From positions 4,647,783 through 4,711,782 of the forward strand of contig NC_037653.1 in NCBI RefSeq assembly GCF_003254395.2: a stretch of DNA of 64,000 nt, given 5' to 3'. The stretch's first letter is position 1; every line of letters begins with the position of its first letter. The position numbers and the translations under genes are program-made. Below are positions 1 to 12,600 of this stretch, piece after piece. The notes beneath the pieces were generated by a model. That model was not told the origin of the DNA and did no database searches. It saw only the letters and a list, made by a program, of their open reading frames with translations. The stretch is from Apis mellifera (taxonomy: Eukaryota > Arthropoda > Insecta > Hymenoptera > Apidae).

Positions 1-554
1 ATAAATATATATATACATATATATATATATATACAAAATGTTCTTAGAAAATAATAAATTTTTATATGATTTAAAATATATGTGCTTTAATTATCTATTT
101 TAATTTTATGTATTAATAATTTAAGATTAATTATATTGTCTTTATTTTAGTAAATTGATTGTATTTTAGGTTGTAGCATTAAATATGGTATCATGAAATT
201 TTTTTTAAATTTCATAATAATATATTATTACATTCTCAGTTTCAGAAAATGAAAAAACTTTCAAGAATTTTTTTCAAGAAATTTTTTTCAAGAAAATGTT
301 CTCAGAAAATGAAAAAACTTCCAAGAAATTTTATATAAATATTTAATCAACGTAGTAATTTTGATAATATTTATCGCATACATATGTAATTTTCGACTTG
401 AACGCCACCATGAATGCCCGTCCTTTCATACTTTGGTTATATATATATGTATATAGAACGGCTGCCATCTTTGTCGTTTCTTGGCGTGGTGCATGGCCGG
501 CTAGATTACCTATTTTTGAGTGTAAAATCGTATTTATATGTTTTGTGTCTTTAG
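1..554. promoter_or_regulatory. AT-rich upstream region and promoter of API5
   Basis: The first 360 bases are very AT-rich and begin with a TA repeat; no gene is seen. A short duplication occurs at about 238-330, where the phrase TCAGAAAATGAAAAAACTT appears twice. From about 400 the base composition rises. GCTGCCATCTTT at 461-472 is a YY1-like core (reverse AAAGATGGCAGC), a word common close to transcription starts of animal housekeeping genes. TTTTGTGTCTTTAG ending at 554 could be a splice acceptor, so a short 5' UTR intron is possible. Confidence 0.45.
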
Positions 555-587
555 ATGTGGAAATTCGATAATAATTTTATCATGAGT

Positions 588-2966
588 ATGGACAGTATCG
601 AAAAATTATACAAAAATTTTGGCATTTTGGCTGATGCCAAAGATAAATTAGCCGAGGTAGTCTACAAACTTGGTTATATTGAATAACCACATTTACTCAT
701 TTCTAATTTTTATAATTTTTTGTATTTATAAGCATAAAATATATATTTTATTTCTTGTATTTTTAATATTTGCAAATATTTTATTAATTTCAAATTGATT
801 GAACGGTATTTTTATCATGGAAGTGATTCAATTGTACATAAATAATTAATCAAAAGAAATAGTAAATATTATTAAATCTTTATTTGAACATTACAGCATG
901 AAAAAGAATATTTAGAGATTCTAACAGCAGTGAAAGGATCACCTAAAGAAAAACGATTAGCATCACAATTCATTGCAAGGTTTTTTAAATATTTCCCAAA
1001 ATTGGCTGATCAAGCTATAGATGCCCATTTAGATCTTTGTGAAGATGAGGATATGGCTGTATATTTTTTTTATTATTTATATTATTAATATATGCATAGT
1101 GTATATGTAAGAAATATAAAATTTTATAATTTATTTTTAGATCAGGAAACAAGCAATTAAAGATTTACCTGCGTTATGTAAAGATAACAAAGAACATACA
1201 GCTAGAATTGCAGATATTTTAGCTCAATTACTTCAAGCTGAAGATCCATCTGAATTAGCTGTAGTTCATAATAGTGTTATGTCTCTTATGAAAACAGATC
1301 CAAGAGGTACTATTAATATATATAATATATAATCATTTATTATTAGATTTATGAAATGTTAACTGCATTTCATTATTTTTTTCTGTAGGTACAATAAGTG
1401 GATTTTTTAGTCAGATTATTAATGGTGATGATGGAACACGCGAGCGTTGCATTAAGTTCCTAGCAACAAAATTAAAAGCAATAGGTCATGATATTATTAC
1501 TAAAGAACCAGAAGATCTTTTAATTTCAGAATGCAAAAAAGTCTTACAAGTACGATTTTTTAATAACAATAGTTATTTAATTTTTTTAATTTACATGATT
1601 TCTATAATATTTTCATATTTAGGATGTTACTGCTGATGAATTTCACAGTATTATGGAAGTTCTTGCATGGACCAGATTAGGTACAACAATTAGTGGACAG
1701 CAAGAATTAGTAGATATTACAGTTGAACAAGCTGAATTGTCTGAACCATTCAAACATACTAATGTTGAACAGTGGAATAGACTTGTACAATGTATTAAAC
1801 ATGCACTTCCATTCTTTAGTGTAAATATAATCTAATCAAATTTTTAAAAATCATTTTGTGTTTATTTATGAAATTTACAATAATGTATTTGCTTTTTAGT
1901 CTCAAATAGATTCATCGCGTTTTGTTTCTTATATTTGTATACAAGTTTTACCACATCTTTCTTTAATTACTTCACCTGATGGAAGAGATGTACAATTGGA
2001 GTTATTAAAACTTCTTGCTGAATTAGCTGTATTTTGTGGCACAATTGATAAGCCAGAAGAAAAAGTACAACAACTTTATAATACTCTTATTGTAAGCAAT
2101 AATATTATTGAAAATGTATATTTTATTTAGAGAATATTAATAATATTTTAATATTTTTAGACATATATGCCATTACCTCCAGTCACAGAAATAACTGAAG
2201 TACCACAATTACAGTTTAGTCATGTTGAATGTCTCATGTATGCTTTTCATAAATTATGCAAGCAAACACCAGAATTTTTAATGAAAGATCCAGAACAGCT
2301 TAAGGAATTTAGATTAAGATTACAGTATTTTGCACGTGGTATTCAAGGTTATATAAAAAAATTACGAGAAGCAATTAGTGGAAAATCAGAAGAAGAATTG
2401 AAGTCAGAGGAGAATCAATTAAAAGTTGTTGCTTTGAAAACAACAAATAATATTAACACTTTAATCAAAGATTTATTTCATTCACCACCTAGTTTTAAAA
2501 GTGTTATACATCTTTCTTGGAAAACAACAGCAAATGATAAGAAGGTACATATTAAATTAATTCTATTTTTTTTTTAAAAATGTATTTTATTAAATATAAT
2601 TTTTTTTATTATTTATTATTCTAGAATGAGAAGCATTCATCTGCTCAGAAGAGACATACACCAATTACATTTGGAAATGACAGCAATTCTAATAAACGAA
2701 GTAAAGAGGATAAAAGTAAAAGGGAATTATATACTCCTCCTAGTGGAAAATATAGTTCAAACATATCATCAAATTATGGTAATTTAATAAAAAGAAATAT
2801 TATTTTTCAAAATATTAGTTAAAGACCATAAGAAAAAGAATATAGAAAAAGAATTTTCTTTCATTATTTTATTATAGGTCGAGGTAGATTTAGAGGAAAT
2901 AGGTCAGGTGGTCGAGGTGGTTATAGACCGCGAGGTCGTGGAACGTGGAGAAAAAATTTTTATTAA
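588..2966 (+). CDS. API5: Apoptosis inhibitor 5 (API5/Aac11), complete, nine exons
   Basis: API5 is a nuclear helical-repeat (HEAT/ARM-like) scaffold that restrains apoptosis and associates with RNA and chromatin factors. Exons joined by GT-AG: 588-656, 897-1058, 1141-1306, 1389-1549, 1623-1820, 1900-2091, 2161-2544, 2625-2778, 2878-2966, giving 524 residues, the length of the long human isoform. It opens MDSIEKLYKNFGILADA, then KGSPKEKRLASQF, DLCEDEDMAIRKQAIKDLP and the LxxLL motif LAQLL, as in the family. Exon 7 carries LQYFARGIQGYIKKLREA and TTNNINTLIKDLFHSPPS, the most conserved C-terminal part. The tail has a basic stretch (KRSKEDKSKR), the conserved PPSGKYSSN and an RGG-rich end finishing RKNFY. 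The start at 588 has A at -3 and G at +4 and fits the family N terminus. In-frame ATGs at 582 and 555 would add 2 or 11 residues, and a stop precedes 555. No break or odd codon use is seen. Tail-to-tail neighbour: MED7. Confidence 0.96.
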
Positions 2967-4937
2967 CTCTCTGATTATTTAAATTTTTAAAAAGCATGAA
3001 ATGAGCTGCAATAATATAAAAACTATATCAGGCCTGTAAAATGTACATATAAAAATGAAGAATGTAAAAGTGATTATTTACAGAAAGTGCTTTTTAAAAA
3101 AAGTGACAAAGGAAATACAACTTTTTTGTTCTATAAATCTTAGTGTAAAGAAAGTGTTTTCTTGTGAAAGCTTTAAGTACACACCATACATACAAGTTTC
3201 AAACACAAAATTATAAGGATCAATAATTCACTAAACACAGTGTTAATCACTGACAATTGTCATAATGAAATATTGACATTTAAAGAAGAGAAGATTGGTG
3301 TGAAAATAATATACTAATTGTGTTTTAACAATTTTTTTATTGTTAAACAAATGAAAAATACAATTTGGAGAAACTTGAGTTTGGAAAAAGTGAATAAGTA
3401 CGTGGGAAGAAGTGAGCAAGATGACATCATGAACTTCAAGAAGTGTTTATTATGAAACTATTAATCAGGTACTTTAACAGGCAATACAACAAATAAAATA
3501 ATGACGAGAAAATGGTGCAAGGACACAGTATGTGAATCATTTGAAATGAAGAATTATCAAATATCAGAACCAAAAATTTCATATAGAGAATATTTAAAAA
3601 TTCATACTGTACAATGACCGGTTTGTGCTATGACATGGACACTGGTGTTACACGTATTTGCAAAAGACAGACAATTTCTTTCTTCCACAACAACTCTAGA
3701 TGTTAAAATAGTATCAAAATGTATTCCTGCATTTCCTAGTTCTTCCTATTCCTCTTTCTAGATAATATTTTTTATTTCTTTTGCCAACAGGAAAACGACG
3801 ATTGGAGTAATTGAGGAAACGCCAAACGGAACATCTTTTGGAAATATAAAATCAAAGAAACTTAAAGAAAAACTTAAACTTTTATTTTCAATTTCTCAAA
3901 TTATGTTAGTTATATTTATAACTATATAATATTTTTTATTTACTATTTCTATTCTACAGTATAAAATATTTAGCTTTTTTATCAATTAAATAAATAAATA
4001 ATTTTTTTTATTACAAAATAATTGATTTAAGTATAAAAGCAATATAAAATTATTAAAATCTTTTATAATATTAAATATAAATGAAAAATATGATATAAGT
4101 CGAAAAGTTTCTTTGATTATGTAAAAGTAAAGATATAATTTTTATTACATACTTTTTATTTTGCAGATGCTGTACGAGGTTCTTGTTGAATGGATAGCAA
4201 AGCAGAGCATAGCAAAAATAATCATTTTTTGATTACAGATTACCAGATCAAGGAGGAAATTTATAAGGAAAGATTATAACTTTATTCTTTTCAGGAATTG
4301 AGGCATGGTTGTATATTATCTTTTATTTGTATATTCATGGTAGCTGTTTTGTAAGGTGAGTTTAAAAACATATTGTGTCCTTTTCCTATCCACCATTGAA
4401 TAAAAATTGTGTAATGCTAATAATAATATAATAATAATTCATGAATATATTATCATTTAATTTAATAAATAATAATATTGCATAATATATGTTGTATTTT
4501 TTATGCCCAATATCGAGTGTTATTACACAGTTAATTAAACTATTTGTGAAAAATTTACAATTATCGAATATTTATGTGTTTTAATTAATATTTAATACAA
4601 ATGTTTTGTAATTTGTCAATTACGTAATTATATAAAAATTTACTTGTATGTATTAATATATTGTAACATTTTAAAAATATTATTTTTGTTTATTATGATT
4701 TCAAATATGTAAACATTACTTTAGTAAATTTATTGCAATATTATTAGAAGAATAAAAGCTATTGATTTAAATTATATTGTCTTTTTAATATATGTAATGA
4801 AAAATAGATAAATTGTACAGAAAATTTGTACCTATTGTTTAATAAATATTATTATATTACACTTCTAAAATTATTATTACAATATCTTACAATTATAATT
4901 ACAATAATTTTTACAGTATGTCTTTAAAAAAGAAATT
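2967..4937. other. API5 3' UTR and convergent 3' ends with MED7
   Basis: No coding sequence is recognised here. AATAAA signals on + occur at 3492-3497, 4399-4404 and 4751-4756, so API5 may have 3' UTRs from about 0.5 to 1.8 kb. On the - strand the first clear AATAAA for MED7 is the complement of TTTATT at 4729-4734. If both distal signals are used, the two transcripts overlap at their ends. Acceptor-like tracts (TTTTGCCAACAG ending near 3790; TTTTATTTTGCAG ending near 4166) are present but not supported by coding potential. Confidence 0.5.
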
Positions 4938-5761
4938 TCAATATAATCCATTTGTTGAGATCATATCATCTATTGTTTTACACATAATACGATCACATGG
5001 ATTACACGGATCTGGAGTTTGCTGTTCAGAACCTAAATTATCAACAGATTCCATAGCATCTGTATTTATTGCTAATTTAGAATCTAATTCTGAAGTATCT
5101 GGTAACATTTGCAATGCATGTTGTAAAATTTCTTGGACCTATAAAAAAATTATCATAATTTCAAATACATATTGTGCTAATTAAAATTGTGTTAATTAAA
5201 AATCATACCTTTTCTAAATGTTTCTGAAACCTAAGTGCTGTTTCTATACGCTGTCTACGTTGCAATTCCATCATTACTCTTAATGTTTCTCTAGCTTGAT
5301 GTGGTCTGAATTCATTTAATAAATGATGAATATGGATAAATAATAAACTAAGGTCTTCCACCTGTAAACAATAACATACATTGACTATTTGTTTTTATAC
5401 TAAAATGTTATATTATATTATATTGTAATACTTTTTCTGCACGTCTTGGACTATCAGGACACTGTACGAGCAAATCTATTAGATCCAAAAAATTAACAAG
5501 CAATGAGTGGTTCAATTTTTTCAACTCTCGTCGTCGATCGAAATGCTGAGGATATAACCTTTTAATTCCTTGAGCTTCGAGAGGCCTGATAATTGTATCA
5601 TCTGCGTTAAATACATTTCCAAACATCGAATAAGTATCATGTATTGGCAGTGGTGGCCTTGGTGCTCTGCCTCGACGAACATTTTCGTCTGTATACAAAT
5701 TAATATACTGAACTGGAGGCAGAGGAAGAGAACTGACTTGTATCGCTTCTGGTGCTGCCAT
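4938..5761 (-). CDS. MED7: Mediator complex subunit 7 (MED7), complete, three exons
   Basis: MED7 is a core subunit of the Mediator middle module, which bridges activators and RNA polymerase II in the nucleus; with MED21 it forms the coiled-coil hinge of that module. Read on the - strand: exon 1 5761-5432, exon 2 5361-5209, exon 3 5138-4938, all GT-AG and phase 0, giving 227 residues (human 233). Exon 1 has VSSLPLPPVQYINLYTDENV, PPLPIHDTYSMFGN, IIRPLEAQGIKRLYP and KKLNHSLLVNFLDLIDLL, all diagnostic. Exon 2 has FIHIHHLLNEFRPHQARETL followed by the helical RVMMELQRRQRIETALRFQ. Exon 3 is a divergent acidic tail ending NGLY. The start at 5761 gives MAAPEAIQVSS, matching the family; an in-frame ATG at 5785 would add eight residues and is less likely. 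The gene lies tail-to-tail with API5 and head-to-head with the Btk29A-like gene. Confidence 0.96.
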
Positions 5762-6280
5762 TTTTAATATGTAATATCGATTCAATAAAAAATAAGGAAT
5801 AATTTCACTTAAAATATTTTTTTCAACAAAATATGTAGAAGGTTAAAAACACTTAGAAGAACTTGACTGTTGTCAAACTGATTGGAATATTAACGTCAGT
5901 GCGCATGTCTATAATTTCGCGCGTAGTCGCCATTTTTTTTTTTTTTACACGATTTATTTTCCGTATATTTAATATTTATAATATAGAAACTTATGGTAAT
6001 ATTACAAAAACTATATTTATAAATTAAACTACAAAATCTAGTTTCACACTAATATATTAATATTTTATTTTAGGTTACATTAATGTAATTTCACAATTCA
6101 GCATATTTTTCTATTAATACTTTTTTTTTACAAATATCATATTAATCAAAATATTTGTACACTTTTTGCAAAATTTTCAGCACGAATTAATAAAATTTAA
6201 ATAAATGTACAATTAAAACAAAACAACATATAACATAGCCTTCAAATCCGCCATTTTGTTTTTTTAAAATGAGTCAACAG
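5762..6280. promoter_or_regulatory. Divergent promoter between MED7 and Btk29A
   Basis: About 0.5 kb separates the MED7 start codon from the likely first exon of the Btk29A gene. Two YY1-like GCCAT cores mark the two sides: TCGCCATTTT at 5937-5946 (reading AAAATGGCGA toward MED7) and CCGCCATTTT at 6248-6257. Near the MED7 side are AACGTCAGTGCGCATG (a CRE half site and an NRF1-like GCGCATG) and a CpG patch at about 5918-5940. The middle is AT-rich. A shared bidirectional promoter is an inference from this arrangement. Confidence 0.45.
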
Positions 6281-6616
6281 GTATTCTCTGTTGGCCAGTT
6301 AATACGTTAATGCCAGCAGGACGTCGAACTCAGATTGGGGATTTTCGTTGTTTAAGTAGCAAAACAAAAGAGTGAACGTGTGGATATTGTTTATTTTTTG
6401 ATTAAAAAATCTTTCTCATGGTGTGATGATATTTCGGATAAATGCTTTACTAACGTAGTGAGGTATTTCCTGCTATCTTGTGAATTTCCAACGTCTTCGT
6501 TTGACAGATTGTCGGTGTGTGTATGCGTTCGTTCCACGTGAATTCTTTGTTTGGGCACCGGTCATGTTTCTGACAAGTATTGAAATTGCGAGGTGGTAGC
6601 AGTACTCTAGTGCATG
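6281..6616 (+). other. Btk29A: Likely first exon of Btk29A, 5' UTR ending on ATG
   Basis: This less AT-rich block follows the YY1-like site and ends with a good donor, CATG|GTAAGT, at 6616/6617. It contains an initiator-like ACTCAGATTGG near 6329-6339. The last three exon bases are ATG (6614-6616). If joined to the acceptor at 10406, that ATG reads straight into the PH exon in phase 0 as MGGPPSGMAGKDGK. Exact transcription start and whether other 5' UTR exons lie between are not visible. Other ATGs occur upstream in the exon, so the start could instead be Met-8 at 10425. Confidence 0.5.
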
Positions 6617-9600
6617 GTAAGTTGATTTTCTGTTATAAATTTTATATATATCAATGTTATTGCAACTAAACTTTCACATAGAAATATTCATATAGCCGAG
6701 TGTCAGGATAACCACAAACTATCGCGTTGTCGTTGATCTCACTGTTCTGTTATGTCTCATAATTTCAAGGAGAATGCCTTTGTGTGATTGTTTTCTCTTA
6801 TGATCAAACACTTATAAAGTAATATAAGTTTTTTGAAAAATCCTAAACTACGATCAAAACAAAGAATAGAATTTGATTCAGAGTTCATGCACAGTGTGTA
6901 TACAGGGTGGCTCATGTAAGTAGTATCATTTAAAAAAATCATATATATAAGATTATTCTAGTATTAAAAAAAAAAAGTTAAGATAAAGATAAATTTTTTT
7001 TTAAATATTATATAATATATATTATATTATATAATTATATTATATATATAATGTTTAATATATTATGTATAATAAATATAATTTTTAAAAGATTAATTCC
7101 GGTTAATTTATAGAGAATAAAGAAAATTAAAAATTTTAGATGAAGATTATAAAACGAATCATTTTCTACTTAATTTAAATTAGAAAATGAACGAATTTTG
7201 TTCATAAAATTGTTTTTTAATAATTTTTTTCAAAAACATACATTTGGGAATCGTTATAGAATAGAGTAAACGAATAATTAAAACGGCTGAAATTCATTTT
7301 AATTATAAAATATATAAATAAACTTATTAATAAATATACTTTTATATATATCGAATTATATTTTGTTTATCTAAATTTTTACAATTTTATATTTAATGTA
7401 TATTTAATATATATATATATATTATATTAAATTATATTATAATAGATTAATATATCATAATTATATTTTTACTACAATTCGATCTTTTCACTTGTTATAT
7501 ATCTTTTATAACTTCTTTTTTTTTTCACAACTTTTTATATTTTCGTTAAATAATGCTTCAATAAATTCAATATCAATGTGCACTTTTAATGCATCAATAT
7601 GCATTAAAAGATTAAATCCCAATATATTGATTCATGATAGAATTGCTTTATCTTTTTATTTTATTTCGTATCGCAAAAAATAATAATTTTTCTATATTCA
7701 AAAAATATTTCCAAAAATCGACAATGTCATTAATTGAATACGTAAAAATGAATTTTTTTCAATTGAATTTCTCTCAAAGTTTAATAAATTTGTCTTTAGT
7801 TTTGTTCAGTGTATCGTATCTTTCTTTTCTCTCCCATTTCCAAGAAGTAAACGGAAAGTATGGGACGGGCGGAAATTCAAAAGACGTCGCGGTTTAGGCG
7901 GCCCTTTAAAATTTCAGAGACATGAGTTACAAAAGAAATTCAGTGGAAGCAGATATTTACCGGGCAGTTGAGTGTACTCGAGTACTTCTTGGTGTCGTGC
8001 ATTCATGTTAGTAAGTGCTTTGGTCGAATCATTGTAACCAGTTTGTACATTGTCATTACAATCTGTTTTAAAAAAATTATACTCTTTTTATTTTTATTTT
8101 TTTTTTTATCATAAATTAATATGAAATTTGAAAAACAGCATACAATATTTATATTAAAAACATTAAGAAAAATCATATTAATCATATTTTGATTAAAATT
8201 TTATATTATTCCATTATTCCAATTGATTAACCAATTGTCAAACCAATTTTAAATCTTTTTATAAAAAAATTCAATCTAAAAAGAATTTATTGCAATTTGT
8301 TAACTGGTTAATGATAAATAATTTGTTAATAATTGTGTTGATAGGTAATAATATAATATATTAATCGTCTTGTAATATAACATAAAATGTGGTGATATAG
8401 AATGTAGCAAAAAATATTTAATCCTTCCAGAGGTGCTCGACCGGAACTGACACGCACATGCAAATACGCGCGAATCCAACTTTCTGCGCGTGCGCGTGCG
8501 CGATCGACGAATGCGTGTGTTACATGCGTTCTCGCTTCGAACAGTGGTATGTGTTTAGCCACTGTTTACGCTATTTATTTAGGCTGCATCTCTGTTTCAC
8601 TTTAAACACACATTTCCCGTTTTCTCTGCCCACATGCCCAAAAGAAATCATTTGTGATTATCGATATAAGCACGATACAAATACATCGATTTTTATCTGT
8701 AAATGGATACGTTTTGAAAAAATATTTGGAATGAAGGTATGAAACAAAGAAAACATTTTATCCCGATATATCAAATTACACGGATAAATTTAATAATATC
8801 GTTTTATTATTATTATTATTATTAATGTAAATAAAAAAAAGAGAAAAATAAAAAAAAAATATATTTTATTCATTTTATAGATCGAAATGGAGAAAAATTG
8901 TCCGATTGTTAAGTTTTGTTACAACGAGAAGCTAAAGTTCGCCTCGTGAGAATGTGCTCGAAGATTTTAGCCTGATTCTCTGACTCTCTATTTTGAATGG
9001 AAATTCTTCGTGGTCGAGTCATGCTGGCTTTAATGGAGGTCTAGAATCCCGTAAAACTTTTATCTATATTTGGCTCACAGGATTTTAAAATTTTTGTTCA
9101 CGTTGTTCGTTTTTCATATTTTAAATATTATTACCGGATCCGGATATTTTATTTTTTTAATCGTAAATAATACTCATCTGTTTCAAATTATTTATTAAAT
9201 TACGTTCGTTCAAATTTTTAGGAAGAAAAAATTAATCGACTTACTTATCCAGAAAAGTATCCAGACTGCTTGTCTGAAATTCGAACTATCGAGATAATTG
9301 AAAGTTCATCGCTTAATTGGTCTTCGTTTAAGTTAACGGATAGAAACTTTGAGCGAAGTGGTGCAGCTTGTTTGATAGAAATGAAGAATTTACCGTTTCT
9401 ATCGAACGAAGTAAACGCCTTTACAATAAATCTTCATCATATAATCACGTCATCCATATAATCACACTTAATCGATCCCTTAATCGTCAATTTAATTCAT
9501 CAAACTCCTTTCAAATTCTAATGAAGTATACCTTGTAATATATTTTGTATACAAGTTAAAAATCTTCTAGGATTAACAATTTCTTCCAGATCAAATCTTC

Positions 9601-12600
9601 TTCTAGATCAAAGTTTTAAACTTTTATCAGTTCCTAGGATAATTTAGGATAAAAAAATCTTCTATTTATTCTTTAATTATTTCATTTACAAAATATTTGT
9701 AACAATTTAAATTTCTAATCGTTTTTCTAAATTTCTAAATTGTTTGTTAAATTGTATAAAGTATTTGTAACAATTTAAATTTCTAATCATTGTTTGTTAA
9801 ATTATATAAAATATTTGTAACAATTTAAATTTCTAATCATTGTTTGTTAAATTATATAAAGTATTTGTAATAATTTAAATTTCTAATCATTGTTTGTTAA
9901 ATTATATAAAATATTTGTAATAATTTAAATTTCTAATCATTGTTTGTTAAATTGTATGAAATATTTGTAACAATTTAAATTTCTAATCATTGTTTGTTAA
10001 ATTGTATGAAATATTTGTAACAATTTAAATTTCTAATCATTGTTTGTTAAATTATATAAAGTATTTGTAACAATTTAAATTTCTAATCATTGTTTGTTAA
10101 ATTGTATAAAATATTTGTAACAATTTAAATTTCTAATCATTGTTTATTAAATTGTATAAAGTATTTGTAACAATTTAAATTTCTAATCATTGTTTGTTAA
10201 ATTGTATAAAATATTTGTAACAATTTAAATTTCTAATCATTATTTGTTAAATTGTATAAAGTATTTGTAACAATTTAAATTTCTAATCATTGTTTGTTAA
10301 ATTATATTTACTCGATTCGCAAAGCCATCTATAATAATAATAATTATTTTTCTATTCCTTCTTTGTCTACATTATCATCTGATGATAATCGAAACCTCGT
10401 TTTCAGGGTGGCCCTCCATCTGGTATGGCGGGGAAAGATGGGAAGGTGGAGCCAAAAAGTGGGGATGTGGTGAGGCAGGGGTTCATGGTGAAACGTTCTC
10501 AGAACAAGAAACGTTTCACTCCTGTCAATTACAAACAACGTTGGTTCGTTTTGACGAGGCGCTATCTCGTCTACTACGACGGCGATGGAGAGGTGAGTGT
10601 TCTATCTTTTTTTTTTTTTTTTGCAATTTCTAGCTCGTCACATTTTATCCACTCCCTGTTTTTATTTCTCTTTCCATTCCATCTCTAACCTCCCATTACC
10701 CGATTGCTCCCTTATTATCTGCAAAAAAAAAGTTGGTTCCATTAGTGGTTGGAAGGAAAAAGGTTTCTTTTTGTAAATAAACCGATAATCGAATATCTGG
10801 AGGTATAAAGGGAGAAAAAAATTTCTCCGCGTGTAAAATTTCTCTCTCTCTCTGAGTGAGTTATGGCGAGTTTCTATAAATCAAAGTGGATGAAATTTGA
10901 TCGATCGAAGAAAACGTTCGAAAGAAAAATTTATATAATTGATCTTTTGATATTTTCTCGTGTATACAGGAAATTTATCGTATCGATTATATCGTAAGTG
11001 AGAAATAAATATTGGGAAAAAAGAAGATAGAATTAAATTTGACACTTCGATCCAGCGTTTCAAAATTTTATTATTCGATGGAAAATCAGATAAGGAAACT
11101 ATCGTTGTTATTATTAATGAGATATCAATAATTTTGGAATATTAGAATTTTTATACACAATTCGAATTCACAATTTTGTTGAAAATTCTATTTGAATTTG
11201 GAACGTAATTTTCTTCTCTCCTTTCCCGCAAGACGATCTAGAGATTAGATTTTCATCGATCAAATTCAACGATCTAATGGATCGATTCTCCAGATTTAAA
11301 TAATTTGCCTTTCAATTTGATTCACCTAAATCCTGTTTCCAACCCCTTCTTTTGGCCTAATTCTTCTCGATTGTTCGTTCTTTCCCTCTTGAAATCGTTC
11401 GTTTCTTTCCTCGAACTTTCCTCCAAAGAAAAAAAAAAATAAAACTCATACGAATCGTATCGATGTAATTGCCATCGTCGAAGAAACGTATTCGACGACA
11501 CGATTCCTGATTCGATAATTGCCTCGAGATCGACCAATGATCCTCCATAAAATTTCCGGCGAGTTTTCTCGACGATTCAAAAACGGGGCGGAAATCGAGC
11601 GAGTTCGGTGTTTATCGTTCGTTGAAAACGTGTCTTTAAATCTGGTGGAAAAAAAGTGTGAATGTGACTTGGATCGGATGGCATTCCTCGTTCTAAAGGG
11701 AAAAATCTAATAATCTTAGTGTTTTGATTTTAATAATATTAGGGATGAAAGGTCTGTGTTTTTCTGTTTTGATCTTTTGACTTGATTTTTCTAAAATTCT
11801 CTCCGCCATTCGTTTCCGCCAGTAATTTTATTCCTTGGAATTTAATAATCCTTTCTTTTCGTTCAATTTCTCAAATTGATTATTTATATACGATTTCAGG
11901 AGTTTTAAATTATTTTTAGACGATTGGTAAAAAAAAATTAAATATTAAAAATAGAAAAAAGAATTTCTAGGGAAATTTCTAGAGTTATTTCTTAGTGGAT
12001 TTCTAGTGGAAAAGATGGCGCGATAAATATAGACAGAAGGATTTCAATATACGAAATAGCGTGTCGAAAAGCGTGGGATTAAACGCGCAATGAAACGGAT
12101 CAATCGCCAGCAATTCCTTTATCTTTCGTTTCGCTCGTTTATTTCCAACAATTCGGCAGAATTTCAAGTTCTCGGGTGGGGGGGCGTGGAGGCGCACTAA
12201 GAGGCCATCGAAATCGATAATTAACCATCGGGGAACATCATCGGTCGGGCCGGGATTACAATTCACGCGAGAATTGATAATGATTGAAAATCACCGAAAA
12301 GCCGACTTCCATTTCAATATTATTGTTTCCAATCGAACGATTATCGACGCGTTATGTTGTAACGTACGTTCGGTTCGATCGCGGGAAATCTGATGGGTCA
12401 ACGATTATTATTAAAATATATTTTTTGAAAATTAGATTCTTTTTTGAAAAGGAACGCGTATAGAGGGAAATGGAAAGGGAGTGAAAACGCTGAGCTCGTT
12501 AATTCGTCTCGAATCAGGGCCAATTGCTCCATACACATCATCTTTCGCTTGACAAGCACCACTGCTGGCGTCACGCGCGATGTTAGCGCTAGGCTCATCA

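Larger units (their letters stand above)
6617..10406 (+). other. Btk29A intron 1
   Basis: Starts GTAAGT and ends TTTTCAG. The first part (6950-7480) is almost pure AT. A CpG-containing island at 7855-8020 ends with a donor-like TTA|GTAAGTGC at 8011 and has an initiator-like TTCAGTGG near 7940, so an extra 5' exon is possible but unproven. A second island at 8430-8600 contains an alternating GC tract at 8485-8502. A short segment at 8870-9070 is also GC-richer. The 3' end carries the 50-bp minisatellite. No convincing protein-coding exon was found. Confidence 0.6.

Noticed and set aside
4918..5184. 88-codon + strand frame
   Set aside because: Shadow of MED7 exon 3, which is clearly coded on the - strand.
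9691..10305. CRISPR-like regular array
   Set aside because: Units are contiguous and nearly identical with no unique spacers; this is a eukaryotic minisatellite.
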